A model generated the notes under the pieces. The model did no database searches. It had not been told where the DNA came from and saw nothing but the letters and a program-made list of their open reading frames with translations. From contig NZ_CP014796.1 in assembly GCF_001969385.1 (NCBI RefSeq), positions 1,319,501-1,383,500 of the forward strand: a stretch of DNA of 64,000 nt, given 5' to 3'. The stretch's first letter is position 1, and the number at the start of each line of letters is the position of its first letter. Positions 1-7,234 of the stretch are shown in pieces. Source of the DNA: Salipiger profundus (lineage in GTDB: Bacteria; Pseudomonadota; Alphaproteobacteria; Rhodobacterales; Rhodobacteraceae). A program made the translations under genes and the position numbers.

Positions 1-587
1 GTCTCGACCACGCGGGCAATCATCTTGTTGAGCCGGGTCTCGTACTTGTTGCGGTAGTAGGGCGAGCCGTTCGGGACCAGCAGGAACTCGGCACCGGTCT
101 CGGCCAGCGTCTCGGCCACGTCCTCGTACCAGGCATCCTCGCAGATCGGAGAGCCGACACGGGTGTTGCCCACCGCGTAGGGCCCGCCGATGGGCCCGCT
201 GTCGAAGATCCGCAGCTCGTCGAAGACCTTGTAGTTGGGCAGGTGATGCTTGAAGACCTGCGTCACCATCTTGCCGCCCCGGCAGATGACATAGGCGTTG
301 AAGAGCTCGGTGCCCTCGACCCACGGGCAGCCGATGGCGAGCGTCGGGCCGTCGGCGCAGTCCTCGGCCAGCTGCTTCACCGCTGCCATGCAGTCGAGCG
401 TGAAGGCGTGCTTCATCGGCAGGTCCTGCGCGTTGTAGCCCGCGATGAACATCTCGGGCAGCGCCACCATGTCGGCGCCCGCAGCCTTGCCCTTTTCCCA
501 CGCGTCGCGCGCCTTCGCGGCATTGCCCGCGAGGTCTCCGAGCGTGGGGTTCAGCTGCGCAATGGTCAGGCGGAAACGGTCGGCCAT
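1..587 (-). CDS. nadE: Glutamine-dependent NAD+ synthetase, N-terminal part (truncated by window edge)
   Basis: The first 195 residues are visible; the C-terminal synthetase domain lies outside the window. This part is the nitrilase-type glutaminase domain that supplies ammonia for converting nicotinic acid adenine dinucleotide to NAD+. The three catalytic residues of the family are visible: Glu in LPEMFIAGY, Lys in VFKHHLPNY and Cys in SPICEDAWY. I chose the ATG at 587 over the one at 593 because AAGGGA lies about 7 nt before 587 but only 1 nt before 593. The gene is divergent from the MORN gene. Full-length family members are about 550 residues. Confidence 0.9.
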   Translation of the reverse strand, partial: MADRFRLTIAQLNPTLGDLAGNAAKARDAWEKGKAAGADMVALPEMFIAGYNAQDLPMKHAFTLDCMAAVKQLAEDCADGPTLAIGCPWVEGTELFNAYVICRGGKMVTQVFKHHLPNYKVFDELRIFDSGPIGGPYAVGNTRVGSPICEDAWYEDVAETLAETGAEFLLVPNGSPYYRNKYETRLNKMIARVVE

Positions 588-734
588 GCCCATGTCCCTT
601 TCAGTCACGTCCTCGGCCCGACATAGCAGAACCACGCCCGAGGGGAAGCGGCCCGCGGCAAAAGAGATTGTCAGTGCAGGGGCCCTTGTTTACCTTCCGG
701 GCACAAGGAGAGGGCATCCGGCAGGGAACGAGCA

Positions 735-2235
735 ATGAAACGCGCAGGCATGAAACTTGCCGCAGCCGCCATCTGTCTGGCCATCGCCGGCAACGTGGCG
801 GCGCAGCAGGACGGCGAAGTCGTCACCAAGCAGTTCGATGACGGCGGGGTCTACGAGGGCACCTTCCGCGACGGCCTGCGACACGGCACCGGCACCTACC
901 GGCTGCCGAACGGCTACGAATACACCGGCGACTGGGTCGAGGGCGAGATCAGCGGCGACGGCACCGCGCGCTATCCCAGCGGCGCGGTCTACGAGGGCGA
1001 GTTCGACAACGGCAAGCCCGAGGGCGTCGGCAAGCTCGTGCTGGCCGACGGCAGCGTCTACGAGGGCTCGTGGCAGGACGGCAAGATCACCGGCAAGGGT
1101 GTGATCCAGTATGCCAATGGCGCCCGCTACGAAGGTTCGTTCCGCAACGCGCTGCACCACGGGCGCGGCGTGATGACCACTCCCGACGGCTACCGCTACG
1201 AGGGCGACTGGGTGAACGGCGTCGAAGAGGGCAACGCCAAGATCACCTACCCCGACGGCTCGGTCTACGAGGGCCGCGTCGCCAACGGCAAGCGCTCGGG
1301 CGAGGGCACGCTGACCATGGCCGACGGGCTGGTCTACACCGGCATGTGGCGCGACGGCCAGCAGGACGGCACCGGCAAGCTCACGCTGCCCAACGGTGAC
1401 ATCTACGAGGGCGAGCTCGTCGACGGCCGGCGCGAGGGCCAGGGCAAGGAGACCTACGCCAGCGGCGACACCTACGAGGGCGAGTTCAACAACGACCAGC
1501 GGCAGGGCTACGGGGTCTTCACCGGGGCCGACGGCTACCGGCTCGAGGGCAACTGGGTGGCCGGCCAGATCGAGGGCGAGGGCCGCGTGGTCTATCCCGA
1601 CGGGTCGGTCTACGAGGGCGAGATACGCGGCGATCTCGCCAACGGCGAGGGCAAGGACAACCTATCCCGACGGCGCCACCTACGAGGGCGACTGGGTCGA
1701 TGGCGTCATCGAGGGCGAAGGCCGCGCGACCTATCCCAACGGCGTGATCTACGAAGGCGACTTCAGCAACGCCCGCTACAACGGCGAGGGCACGATCACC
1801 TACCCCGACGGCTACACCTACGAGGGCGACTGGAAGGACAACCAGCGCCACGGGTCCGGTACCGCGACCTACGCCGACGGGACGGTCTACACCGGCGACT
1901 TCCGCGAGGACCGTCGCCACGGGCAGGGCACCATCACCATGCCCGACGGCTTCCGCTACGAAGGCGGCTGGGTGAACGGCGTGTTCGAGGGCGAGGGCAC
2001 CGCGACCTACGCCAACGGCGACGTCTACGAAGGAATGTTCAAGGATGGCAAACGCGAGGGGGAGGGAGTCCTGCGCTATGCCACCGGGGAGGAGGCCTCG
2101 GGCGAATGGGTCAACGGCGTATTGACGACGGCCACGCCGGTCGCGTCGGAGGAGGAGGCCGGGGAGGACGGCACCGTCTCCGAAGCGGGCACGGACGGCA
2201 CGCAGGCGGAGGGCGAGCAGGCGGGCGGCAACTGA
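735..2235 (+). CDS. Exported MORN-repeat protein, interrupted by a one-base frameshift
   Basis: It begins with a signal peptide (cleavage probably after NVAAQ) followed by 18 consecutive MORN repeats of about 23 residues (pattern YEGxWxxGxxxGxGxxxYPDG) and an acidic tail. The reading frame changes at 1659-1660: an extra A in GGCAAGGACAACCTATCCC breaks repeat 12, and deleting it restores GKDTYPDG. The corrected protein would be about 499 residues and end at the TGA at 2233-2235. As written, the upstream frame runs without a stop into the next gene, giving a false 921-residue fusion ending at 3500. MORN repeats are usually membrane- or lipid-associated scaffolds; the role here is unknown. The frameshift may be a sequencing error or a real mutation. 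Confidence 0.8.
849..2088 (+). repeat. Tandem 69-bp MORN-coding repeats (18 copies)
   Basis: Eighteen diverged head-to-tail 69-bp units encode the MORN repeats; the first is one codon short. Recurrent blocks are TACGAGGGCGA and TA(T/C)CCCGACGGC. The extra base at 1659-1660 lies inside unit 12. Such arrays are prone to slippage and to misassembly, which matters when judging the frameshift. Confidence 0.85.
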
Positions 2236-3500
2236 GCCGCCTGGCACGCGGGCTTCTCTGTCTCGCCTGCCTGTGCCTCGGTGCGGCGCTTCTGCGCCCG
2301 CTGCCGGCCGCCGCGCAGAACGGCGAGGACAACGCCGTGCGCATCGGCGTGCTGGCCTATCGCGGCTGGGACGAGGGGCAGGACGACTGGCAACCGCTCT
2401 CGCGCTACCTGACCGGAAAGCTCGACGGGAGACCGGTGCGCATGGTGCCGGTGACGCTGGGCTCGGCGGCGCTGCTGCTCGAGACCGGGGCGCTGGATTT
2501 TCTCGTCACCAATCCCGGCCACTACCTGACGCTTTCGCGAAGCTACCCGATGAGCGTGCTCGCGACCCGCGCGCGGCGGCTGTCCGACGGCAGCCGCGCC
2601 ACGAGCTTCGGCAGCACGCTCTTCGCCCGGCGCGGCACCGGCCTGAACTCCTACAGCGACCTTTTGGGCGCACGGGTGGCCGCGGTCAGCCCGCGCGGCT
2701 TCGGTGGCTTCCAGACCGTCTGGTTCGAGGCCCGTGAGCAGGGCATCGACCTGCGCACCGCCCCGGCCGAGACCGTCTTTCTCGGCTTCCCGATGGACCG
2801 GGTCGTGATGGCCGTGCTTGCCGGCGAGGTCGACATCGGCATCGTGCGCAGCGGCCTGCTGGAAAGCCTCGGCGCCGCCGGGCGCATCGACATCGACGCG
2901 CTCGAGGTGCTCGACCCCGGCGCGAGCTACACCCACGCCGACCGGGTCAGCACGCGGCTCTATCCCGAATGGCCCTTCGTCGCGCTGGCACGGACCGATC
3001 CGGCGCTGACCAATGCCGTGGCGCTCGCGCTCCTGCAAAGCGCCGACAGCGGGCTGCGCGACATCTGGCGGGCGCCGGTCAGCTATCTTTCGGCACGACG
3101 GCTGCTCGACGTCTACGAGGCCGACACGGCGCCGCCGGGCGACACGGGCCCGGGCGCGGTGCCGACGGCGGCCTGGGTGACCATGGCCGCGTCGCTCGCC
3201 GGCATCGCGGCGCTGCTGCTGTGGCTGCGCGGTGCCCCCCCGGCGCCGGAGGCCGCGCCCGCGTCGGAGGCTTTGGCGGAGGACGAGGTGCAGCTCACCC
3301 GGCGGGAGCGGCAGATCCTGAAGCTCGTGAGCCGGGGCCTGTCGAGCAAGGAGATTGCCGCCGAACTGGGGGTGAGCCCCAAGACGGTCGAGTTCCACCG
3401 CTCGAACCTGCTGCGCAAGTTTCACGTGCGCAGCGCCGCGCAGCTGGTGAGCGTCGCGGCAGACCACCTGCGTCCAAGGGTCGGAAAGGGTCAGGCCTAG
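2232..3500 (+). CDS. Membrane one-component regulator: PhnD-like periplasmic sensor, TM helix, LuxR-type HTH
   Basis: About 422 residues. A signal peptide-like segment (LARGLLCLACLCLGAAL, ending PAAAQ) is followed by a PhnD-type solute-binding domain (about 35-290; IGVLAYRGWD, FLVTNPGHYLTL, GEVDIGIVRSG). A TM helix (about 317-335; WVTMAASLAGIAALLLWL) and a cytoplasmic LuxR-family HTH (about 357-410; LTRRERQILKLVSRGLSSKE, VSPKTVEFHRSNLL) follow. The sensor half resembles TtrS/ThsS-type sulfur oxyanion sensors, but no kinase is present, so it probably binds DNA directly. There is no ATG, GTG or TTG at the signal peptide. CTG at 2232 overlaps the MORN stop (CTGA) and is my best guess; ATG at 2106 would add an implausible Arg/Gly-rich leader. 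The next gene encodes an exported DsrE-like protein. Confidence 0.75.
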   Translation: MSRLARGLLCLACLCLGAALLRPLPAAAQNGEDNAVRIGVLAYRGWDEGQDDWQPLSRYLTGKLDGRPVRMVPVTLGSAALLLETGALDFLVTNPGHYLTLSRSYPMSVLATRARRLSDGSRATSFGSTLFARRGTGLNSYSDLLGARVAAVSPRGFGGFQTVWFEAREQGIDLRTAPAETVFLGFPMDRVVMAVLAGEVDIGIVRSGLLESLGAAGRIDIDALEVLDPGASYTHADRVSTRLYPEWPFVALARTDPALTNAVALALLQSADSGLRDIWRAPVSYLSARRLLDVYEADTAPPGDTGPGAVPTAAWVTMAASLAGIAALLLWLRGAPPAPEAAPASEALAEDEVQLTRRERQILKLVSRGLSSKEIAAELGVSPKTVEFHRSNLLRKFHVRSAAQLVSVAADHLRPRVGKGQA

Positions 3501-3621
3501 GGTTTTCCCGGGGCACTTCCACGCGGAAATCACGGGTATCGGCGGGCTGGTGACGCCCGCGCCCGGCATGTCACCCTCGTGGGACCGGGCCCCGGCCCGG
3601 CCATCAAGGGAGGAGAAGAAC

Positions 3622-4092
3622 ATGATCACACGCCGCATCTTTGCCGGGCTCTGCCTGGCCGCGCCGGCCGCAGCCGCGGCCCTCAAGGCGACGAAAGCCG
3701 CCGCCCAGGGCAGCGGATACGCGCCGCAAAAGGTGGTCTATCACATCAACTATCCCGGCGGCGAAGGCGACAAGGCCTATCGCGGTGCCATGCGCAACAT
3801 CCAGAACCACATCAACGCCGTCGGTGCCGAAAACCTCGAGGTGAAGGTGGTTCTGCACGGCAACGGGGTCGACCTGCTTCAGCACGCCCAGGCCGACACC
3901 AAGCTGCAGACCAACGTCGGGTCTCTGAAATCCCAGAAGGTGCGCTTTCACGTCTGCAACAACACCCTCAGGGGCCGCGACATCGACTTCTCGAACGATC
4001 TTTACGACGTCTGGGACGACGACATCGTGCCTTCGGGCGTGGCGGAACTGTCGAAGCTGCAGATGGACGGCTTCACCTACATCAAGCCCTGA
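3622..4092 (+). CDS. Exported DsrE-family protein
   Basis: 156 residues. The N-terminus MITRRIFAGLCLAAPAAA is a signal peptide with a twin arginine (TRRIF), so export may be by Tat or Sec. The mature part has the DsrE/COG1416 fold signature: KVVYHINYPGG, then repeated strand-helix units, LEVKVVLHGNGVDLL, and a single conserved Cys in VRFHVCNNTLRGR, the position of the sulfur-carrying Cys in DsrE-like proteins. ATG at 3622 is preceded by GGAGGAGAAGAA, a strong ribosome site; the upstream in-frame ATG at 3550 would bury the signal peptide. It lies 121 bp after the membrane LuxR regulator and may be its target. A role in handling sulfane sulfur is inferred from the family only. Confidence 0.75.
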   Translation: MITRRIFAGLCLAAPAAAAALKATKAAAQGSGYAPQKVVYHINYPGGEGDKAYRGAMRNIQNHINAVGAENLEVKVVLHGNGVDLLQHAQADTKLQTNVGSLKSQKVRFHVCNNTLRGRDIDFSNDLYDVWDDDIVPSGVAELSKLQMDGFTYIKP

Positions 4093-4138
4093 TCGCCACA
4101 TGGACGGTGCGGAGCGGCCCCCGTGTCGCCCCGCCCGT

Positions 4139-4618
4139 TCAGCAGCGCGGAACGCCCATGCCGATCAGCTCGGCACCGGTCAGGGTCAGGTAGCCCTGCG
4201 TCACGTGACGGGCCCGCGCGAGGAACCAGCGCGACAGGCGCGGCGGGTAGTAGCTGGCCATGCGCCGCGACCAGTAGTCGAACCGATCCGCGCGGATCGG
4301 GGCCGCGCGGTAGCTCGGGCCGTGAAATCCGAAGCGCGTTGCCGGGCTGACGCAGACGTCGCCCGCGCCGAGATAGAGCGTGCAGGCCGAGTGGCAGTAT
4401 CGCCCGCGTATCTCGACCCGGTCGCCGCGAGCGCGGATCTGCGAAATCTCGTCGATGCGGGTTCGGAGCCGCCCGCCGGGATCGTCGCCGACGACATGCA
4501 CGACGCCCCCGCCCCGCTCGTATTGCGGCGCCGCCCGCATCGGCAGGGCGGCCCCGAACAGCAGAATGGCGACCGCCAGCCCGTGAAAAAGGCACTTCGC
4601 AACAACAGACGATGACAT
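4139..4618 (-). CDS. ClpP-like predicted exported protein (COG3904 type)
   Basis: 159 residues with an N-terminal hydrophobic signal segment (LAVAILLFGAALPMRA). The core has the motif YCHSACTLYLGAGDVCVSP and then RFGFHGPSY, typical of the small periplasmic proteins distantly related to Clp/SppA-type serine proteases. The Ser in SACT matches the nucleophile and the His in GFHGPS matches the general base. Start ATG at 4618 has AAAGGG about 9 nt upstream; the longer frame to 4906 is an antisense extension over YihY. It is convergent with the DsrE-like gene and divergent from YihY. Substrate unknown. Confidence 0.65.
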   Translation of the reverse strand: MSSSVVAKCLFHGLAVAILLFGAALPMRAAPQYERGGGVVHVVGDDPGGRLRTRIDEISQIRARGDRVEIRGRYCHSACTLYLGAGDVCVSPATRFGFHGPSYRAAPIRADRFDYWSRRMASYYPPRLSRWFLARARHVTQGYLTLTGAELIGMGVPRC

Positions 4619-4784
4619 GAACCCGAACCCTTTCCCGTGGCGCGGGCCACCCCGCTGCGCGGCAAGGAACGGGATTCGGTTTAAGGAGCGGTTGAGCGGC
4701 GATTTTGTCTCGATTTGTCGGGAAAATCGCGGCGCTGCACACGGCGGATTGACGCCGACCGCGCGGCACCCACAAGGTTTCGGC

Positions 4785-5684
4785 ATGAGCGAAACGATTG
4801 CTTCCGACGCGGAAACCAAGCCGCCGCGGCGCCGCCGTGAGCGGCTGAGCCTCCGCGAGTGGCTGCACGCCCTCTGGGGCGTCTGGGTGCTGATGGACCA
4901 GCGCAACCTCGGGCTGATCGCGGCTGGCGTGGCCTTCTACGCGTTCCTCTCGCTGTTTCCGGCCATCTCGGCGGTCATCGCGATCTGGGGCTACTGGTCG
5001 GATCCGATCGTGATTTCGGACCAGATGGAACTGCTCAGCGAGATGATGCCCGAGCAGGCCTACGAGCTGCTCTCGACGCAGGTCGGCCAGCTCATCACCG
5101 CGAACCGCTCGACACTGCAATGGACCTCGGTCATCTCGATCGTGGCGGCGATCTGGACGACCCGGGCCTCGGTCGCGGCACTGATCCGCGGCCTCAACGC
5201 GGTGAGCCAGGCGCCCCACCGCGCGAACCTCTTCCGCAGGGTCGCCGTGGCGGTGTTCCTGACGACGTTGCTTGTGCTGGTGGCGCTGGTGGCCTTTGCC
5301 TCGGTGGTGATCCTGCCCGCCGCGCTGACCTTTCTCGGGCTGCCGTTCCACGTCGAGCTCGCGGTCGCGGCGGTGAAGTGGCTGGTGCTGCTGGCGGTGG
5401 TCTTCTTCGCGATCGGCCTGCTCTATCGCTACGGCCCGAACCGGCGGCAGTCGCGGATGCGCTGGCTGACCCCGGGCGCGCTTCTCGCGCTGATCGGCTG
5501 GGGGCTCGGGTCCTGGGCGCTGACCACCTACGTGCGCAACTTCGACCGTCTGAACGAGGTCTACGGCTCGCTCGGCGCGGTGGTGGCGCTGCTGCTGTGG
5601 TTCTACATCAGCGCCCTCATCACGCTGCTCGGCGCGCAACTGAATGGCGAACTCGACCGGCTGCGCGCGGCCCGCGGAAAATGA
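4785..5684 (+). CDS. YihY/BrkB-family inner membrane protein
   Basis: 299 residues with about six membrane helices, for example LIAAGVAFYAFLSLFPAISA, VAVFLTTLLVLVALVAF and LVLLAVVFFAIGLLYRYGP. FYAFLSLFPA, LYRYGPNR and the C-terminal YGSLGAVVALLLWFYISALI are family hallmarks. A basic, Arg-rich cytoplasmic N-terminus (PPRRRRERL) precedes the first helix. ATG at 4785 follows CAAGG by 7 nt. The biochemical function of the family is not settled. A predicted sRNA and terminator lie downstream. Confidence 0.85.
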   Translation: MSETIASDAETKPPRRRRERLSLREWLHALWGVWVLMDQRNLGLIAAGVAFYAFLSLFPAISAVIAIWGYWSDPIVISDQMELLSEMMPEQAYELLSTQVGQLITANRSTLQWTSVISIVAAIWTTRASVAALIRGLNAVSQAPHRANLFRRVAVAVFLTTLLVLVALVAFASVVILPAALTFLGLPFHVELAVAAVKWLVLLAVVFFAIGLLYRYGPNRRQSRMRWLTPGALLALIGWGLGSWALTTYVRNFDRLNEVYGSLGAVVALLLWFYISALITLLGAQLNGELDRLRAARGK

Positions 5685-5706
5685 TACGAATTTTTTGAAA
5701 CCGCGC

Positions 5707-5731
5707 GGAACGCTTTCCGGGCAATCGCGTT
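5707..5731 (+). promoter_or_regulatory. EcfG-type general-stress promoter for predicted sRNA
   Basis: GGAAC at 5707-5711 and CGTT at 5728-5731 are separated by exactly 16 nt. This matches the alphaproteobacterial general stress sigma factor (EcfG/RpoE2/SigT) consensus GGAAC-N16/17-CGTT. It lies just 3' of the YihY gene and reads into the hairpin-rich segment ending at the 5819-5848 terminator. No ORF follows, so a non-coding transcript is expected. Confidence 0.6.
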
Positions 5732-5739
5732 CTTATCTC

Positions 5740-5848
5740 AAGGACGCCTGTACCGTCCTGTCCCTGAGCGTGCCGCGACCCTGTCCCGACTTCCCTCACG
5801 CGGCACGCACCCTACACGCCCCGCTCTCTTCCGAGAGCGGGGCTTTTT
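5740..5848 (+). ncRNA. Predicted small RNA with three hairpins and C-rich loops
   Basis: Start is inferred 7-9 nt after the EcfG-type -10 (CGTT). Hairpin 1: GGACG 5742-5746 with CGTCC 5754-5758, loop CCTGTAC. Hairpin 2: a perfect 10-bp stem GCGTGCCGCG 5768-5777 with CGCGGCACGC 5799-5808 and a 21-nt pyrimidine-rich loop containing CCCTGTCCC and TTCCCTC. Hairpin 3 is the rho-independent terminator. The CU-rich loop could pair with purine-rich Shine-Dalgarno sequences. The architecture (stress promoter, cytosine-rich loop, terminator) recalls GsrN of Caulobacter, but I cannot show homology. It could instead be the 3' UTR of the YihY mRNA. Confidence 0.45.
5819..5848 (+). terminator. Rho-independent terminator
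   Basis: A 10-bp GC-rich stem (CCCCGCTCTC 5819-5828 with GAGAGCGGGG 5833-5842), a TTCC loop and the tail CTTTTT. It ends the predicted sRNA and also serves the YihY gene. Confidence 0.85.
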
Positions 5849-5944
5849 CATGAACTCATGCCGGGCCGCAGGTCCGGGCCGTGCCGTCTGGCACGCCCGG
5901 TCCGGGAGCGGGCAGCGTTCGCGCAGTCGAGAGAGAACGGGAGA

Positions 5945-6010
5945 TGCGGGGCTCTGCCCCGTCCGCGCGCTGCGCGGACTCCCCGGGATATTTCGGGCCA
6001 GAAGAAGCGC
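5945..6010. repeat. Rhodobacterales-type intergenic double-hairpin repeat
   Basis: Two adjacent perfect hairpins (CGGGGC-TCT-GCCCCG at 5947-5961 and GTCCGCGC-GCT-GCGCGGAC at 5961-5979) are followed by TCCCCGGGATATTT and GGCCAGAAGAAG. From memory this resembles a dispersed intergenic element abundant in Rhodobacterales genomes, but no copy number can be given from this window. It lies 3' of the AI-2E-family gene. Apart from this repeat and the sRNA/terminator, the 5685-6027 gap shows nothing else. Confidence 0.6.
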
Positions 6011-6027
6011 CCGCGGAGAATCCGGGG

Positions 6028-7080
6028 TCAGGCGGTGCGGACCGCCCCCGAGGCGTCCGCACGATCACCCATGATGTCGAAGAGCCGCAGCAGGATCAGC
6101 GTCACCGGGATGGCGACGATGCCGCCGAGCGGGCCCCAGAGCCAGAGCCAGAAGACGAGGGCCACGAAGATCAGGAAGGGGTTGATCTGCACGTGGCGGC
6201 CGACCAGCGTGGGCGTCGCGAACTGGGCCTCGATCATGTTCAGCGTCAGGAAGCCCGCCGCCGGCGCAAAGGTCATCAGGCCGTCGAAGTTGACGACCCC
6301 GGAGAGCAGCAGGCCCGCCGCGATCGCCGCCGGCCCGAGGTAGAGGACGAAGTTCATCAGCATCGCACCGATGCCCCAGACCACAGCGCCCGGCACGCCG
6401 ATCGCCATCAGGTAGGCCCCGGTGGCCACGCCGAGCGCGGCGTTCACGATCGAGACCGCCGCGAAGTAGCGCGAGACCATCCGTTCGGCGTCGGTCAGGC
6501 GTTGCATGATCATGGGCGTGTCGGCGCCACCGCCGATGCGGAACGACATCCACTGGTAGATCTCGCTGCGGGTGAGCAAAAAGAAGAACAGCGCACCGAG
6601 GAAAATCAGCATCTGCCCGAGGATCACCGGTGCCAGGAACATGGCGTCGGTCATGCTTGGTATGTCGGAGCCGCCATCGCCCGCAGCCGCACCGTTGCCG
6701 AGCGCCTGTTCGACTTCGCGGTTCATCTCGCCCAGGCCCTGTATCAGGCCGCGGTACTCGAAGAGCAGCTTTCGTATCTCGTACTTGATCGAGGGGATCT
6801 CGTCGATCACGGCGGTCACATAGGGTTCGACCATGTAGGCCAGCGCGAATATCGTGAAGAACATCATCACGATAAGCCCCAGCGCAACTGCGCCGCGTGG
6901 AAGGCCGATGCGTTCGAGCCGGTCGGCCAGGGGCGCAAAGATAACCCCCACAACCATGGCGAGGATGAGGGGGGCAAAGACGTCTTCCGCCGTCTTCAGA
7001 GCAAATAGGAGCACGCCCGCCGCTACGATCGCCGACGAGACGCGCAGCACCGTGTCGGAGACGAAAGCTGGTCGTTTCAT
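6028..7080 (-). CDS. AI-2E family transporter (TqsA/YdgG-like, PF01594)
   Basis: 350 residues with the family layout: paired helices near the N-terminus (FAPLILAMVVGVIFAPLADR), a soluble segment (about 110-155), then C-terminal helices with the conserved VWGIGAMLMNFVLYLGPAA and WLWGPLGGIVAIPVT blocks. Substrates vary in the family (autoinducer-2, Na+/H+ exchange), so none is assigned. ATG at 7080 has no Shine-Dalgarno sequence, and an EcfG-type -10 ends only 9 nt upstream. The mRNA would therefore be leaderless or nearly so. It is divergent from exoD. Confidence 0.85.
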   Translation of the reverse strand: MKRPAFVSDTVLRVSSAIVAAGVLLFALKTAEDVFAPLILAMVVGVIFAPLADRLERIGLPRGAVALGLIVMMFFTIFALAYMVEPYVTAVIDEIPSIKYEIRKLLFEYRGLIQGLGEMNREVEQALGNGAAAGDGGSDIPSMTDAMFLAPVILGQMLIFLGALFFFLLTRSEIYQWMSFRIGGGADTPMIMQRLTDAERMVSRYFAAVSIVNAALGVATGAYLMAIGVPGAVVWGIGAMLMNFVLYLGPAAIAAGLLLSGVVNFDGLMTFAPAAGFLTLNMIEAQFATPTLVGRHVQINPFLIFVALVFWLWLWGPLGGIVAIPVTLILLRLFDIMGDRADASGAVRTA

Positions 7081-7088
7081 GGCTTGTA

Positions 7089-7113
7089 AACGAGGCAGGC
7101 ATCGAAAGGTTCC
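7089..7113 (-). promoter_or_regulatory. EcfG-type general-stress promoter for AI-2E-family transporter
   Basis: On the minus strand GGAAC (7113-7109) and CGTT (7092-7089) are spaced by 16 nt. The predicted transcription start (about 7082) nearly coincides with the ATG at 7080, and the short leader has no ribosome site. Confidence 0.6.
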
Positions 7114-7234
7114 CAAGGGGCTTTCCATCGGGAGACGCCTTGCGTCCGGCGGGTCTCCGCCACATCTGTGCATTCAAGGGAACCCGCGCGCCGCGTTGCG
7201 CATTGAGCAGGGTCTGAACAGGAGCGCGAGTTTC

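Noticed and set aside
735..3500. A single 921-residue MORN-PhnD-LuxR fusion protein
   Set aside because: The middle third is an Arg-rich shadow of MORN repeats; deleting one base restores the repeats and separates the two genes.
4671..4700. A fifth EcfG-type promoter before YihY
   Set aside because: GGAAC is present but the next similar -10 is CGGTT at an 18-nt spacing.
7190..7210. EcfG-type promoter before exoD
   Set aside because: GGAAC and CGTT are present but only 10 nt apart.
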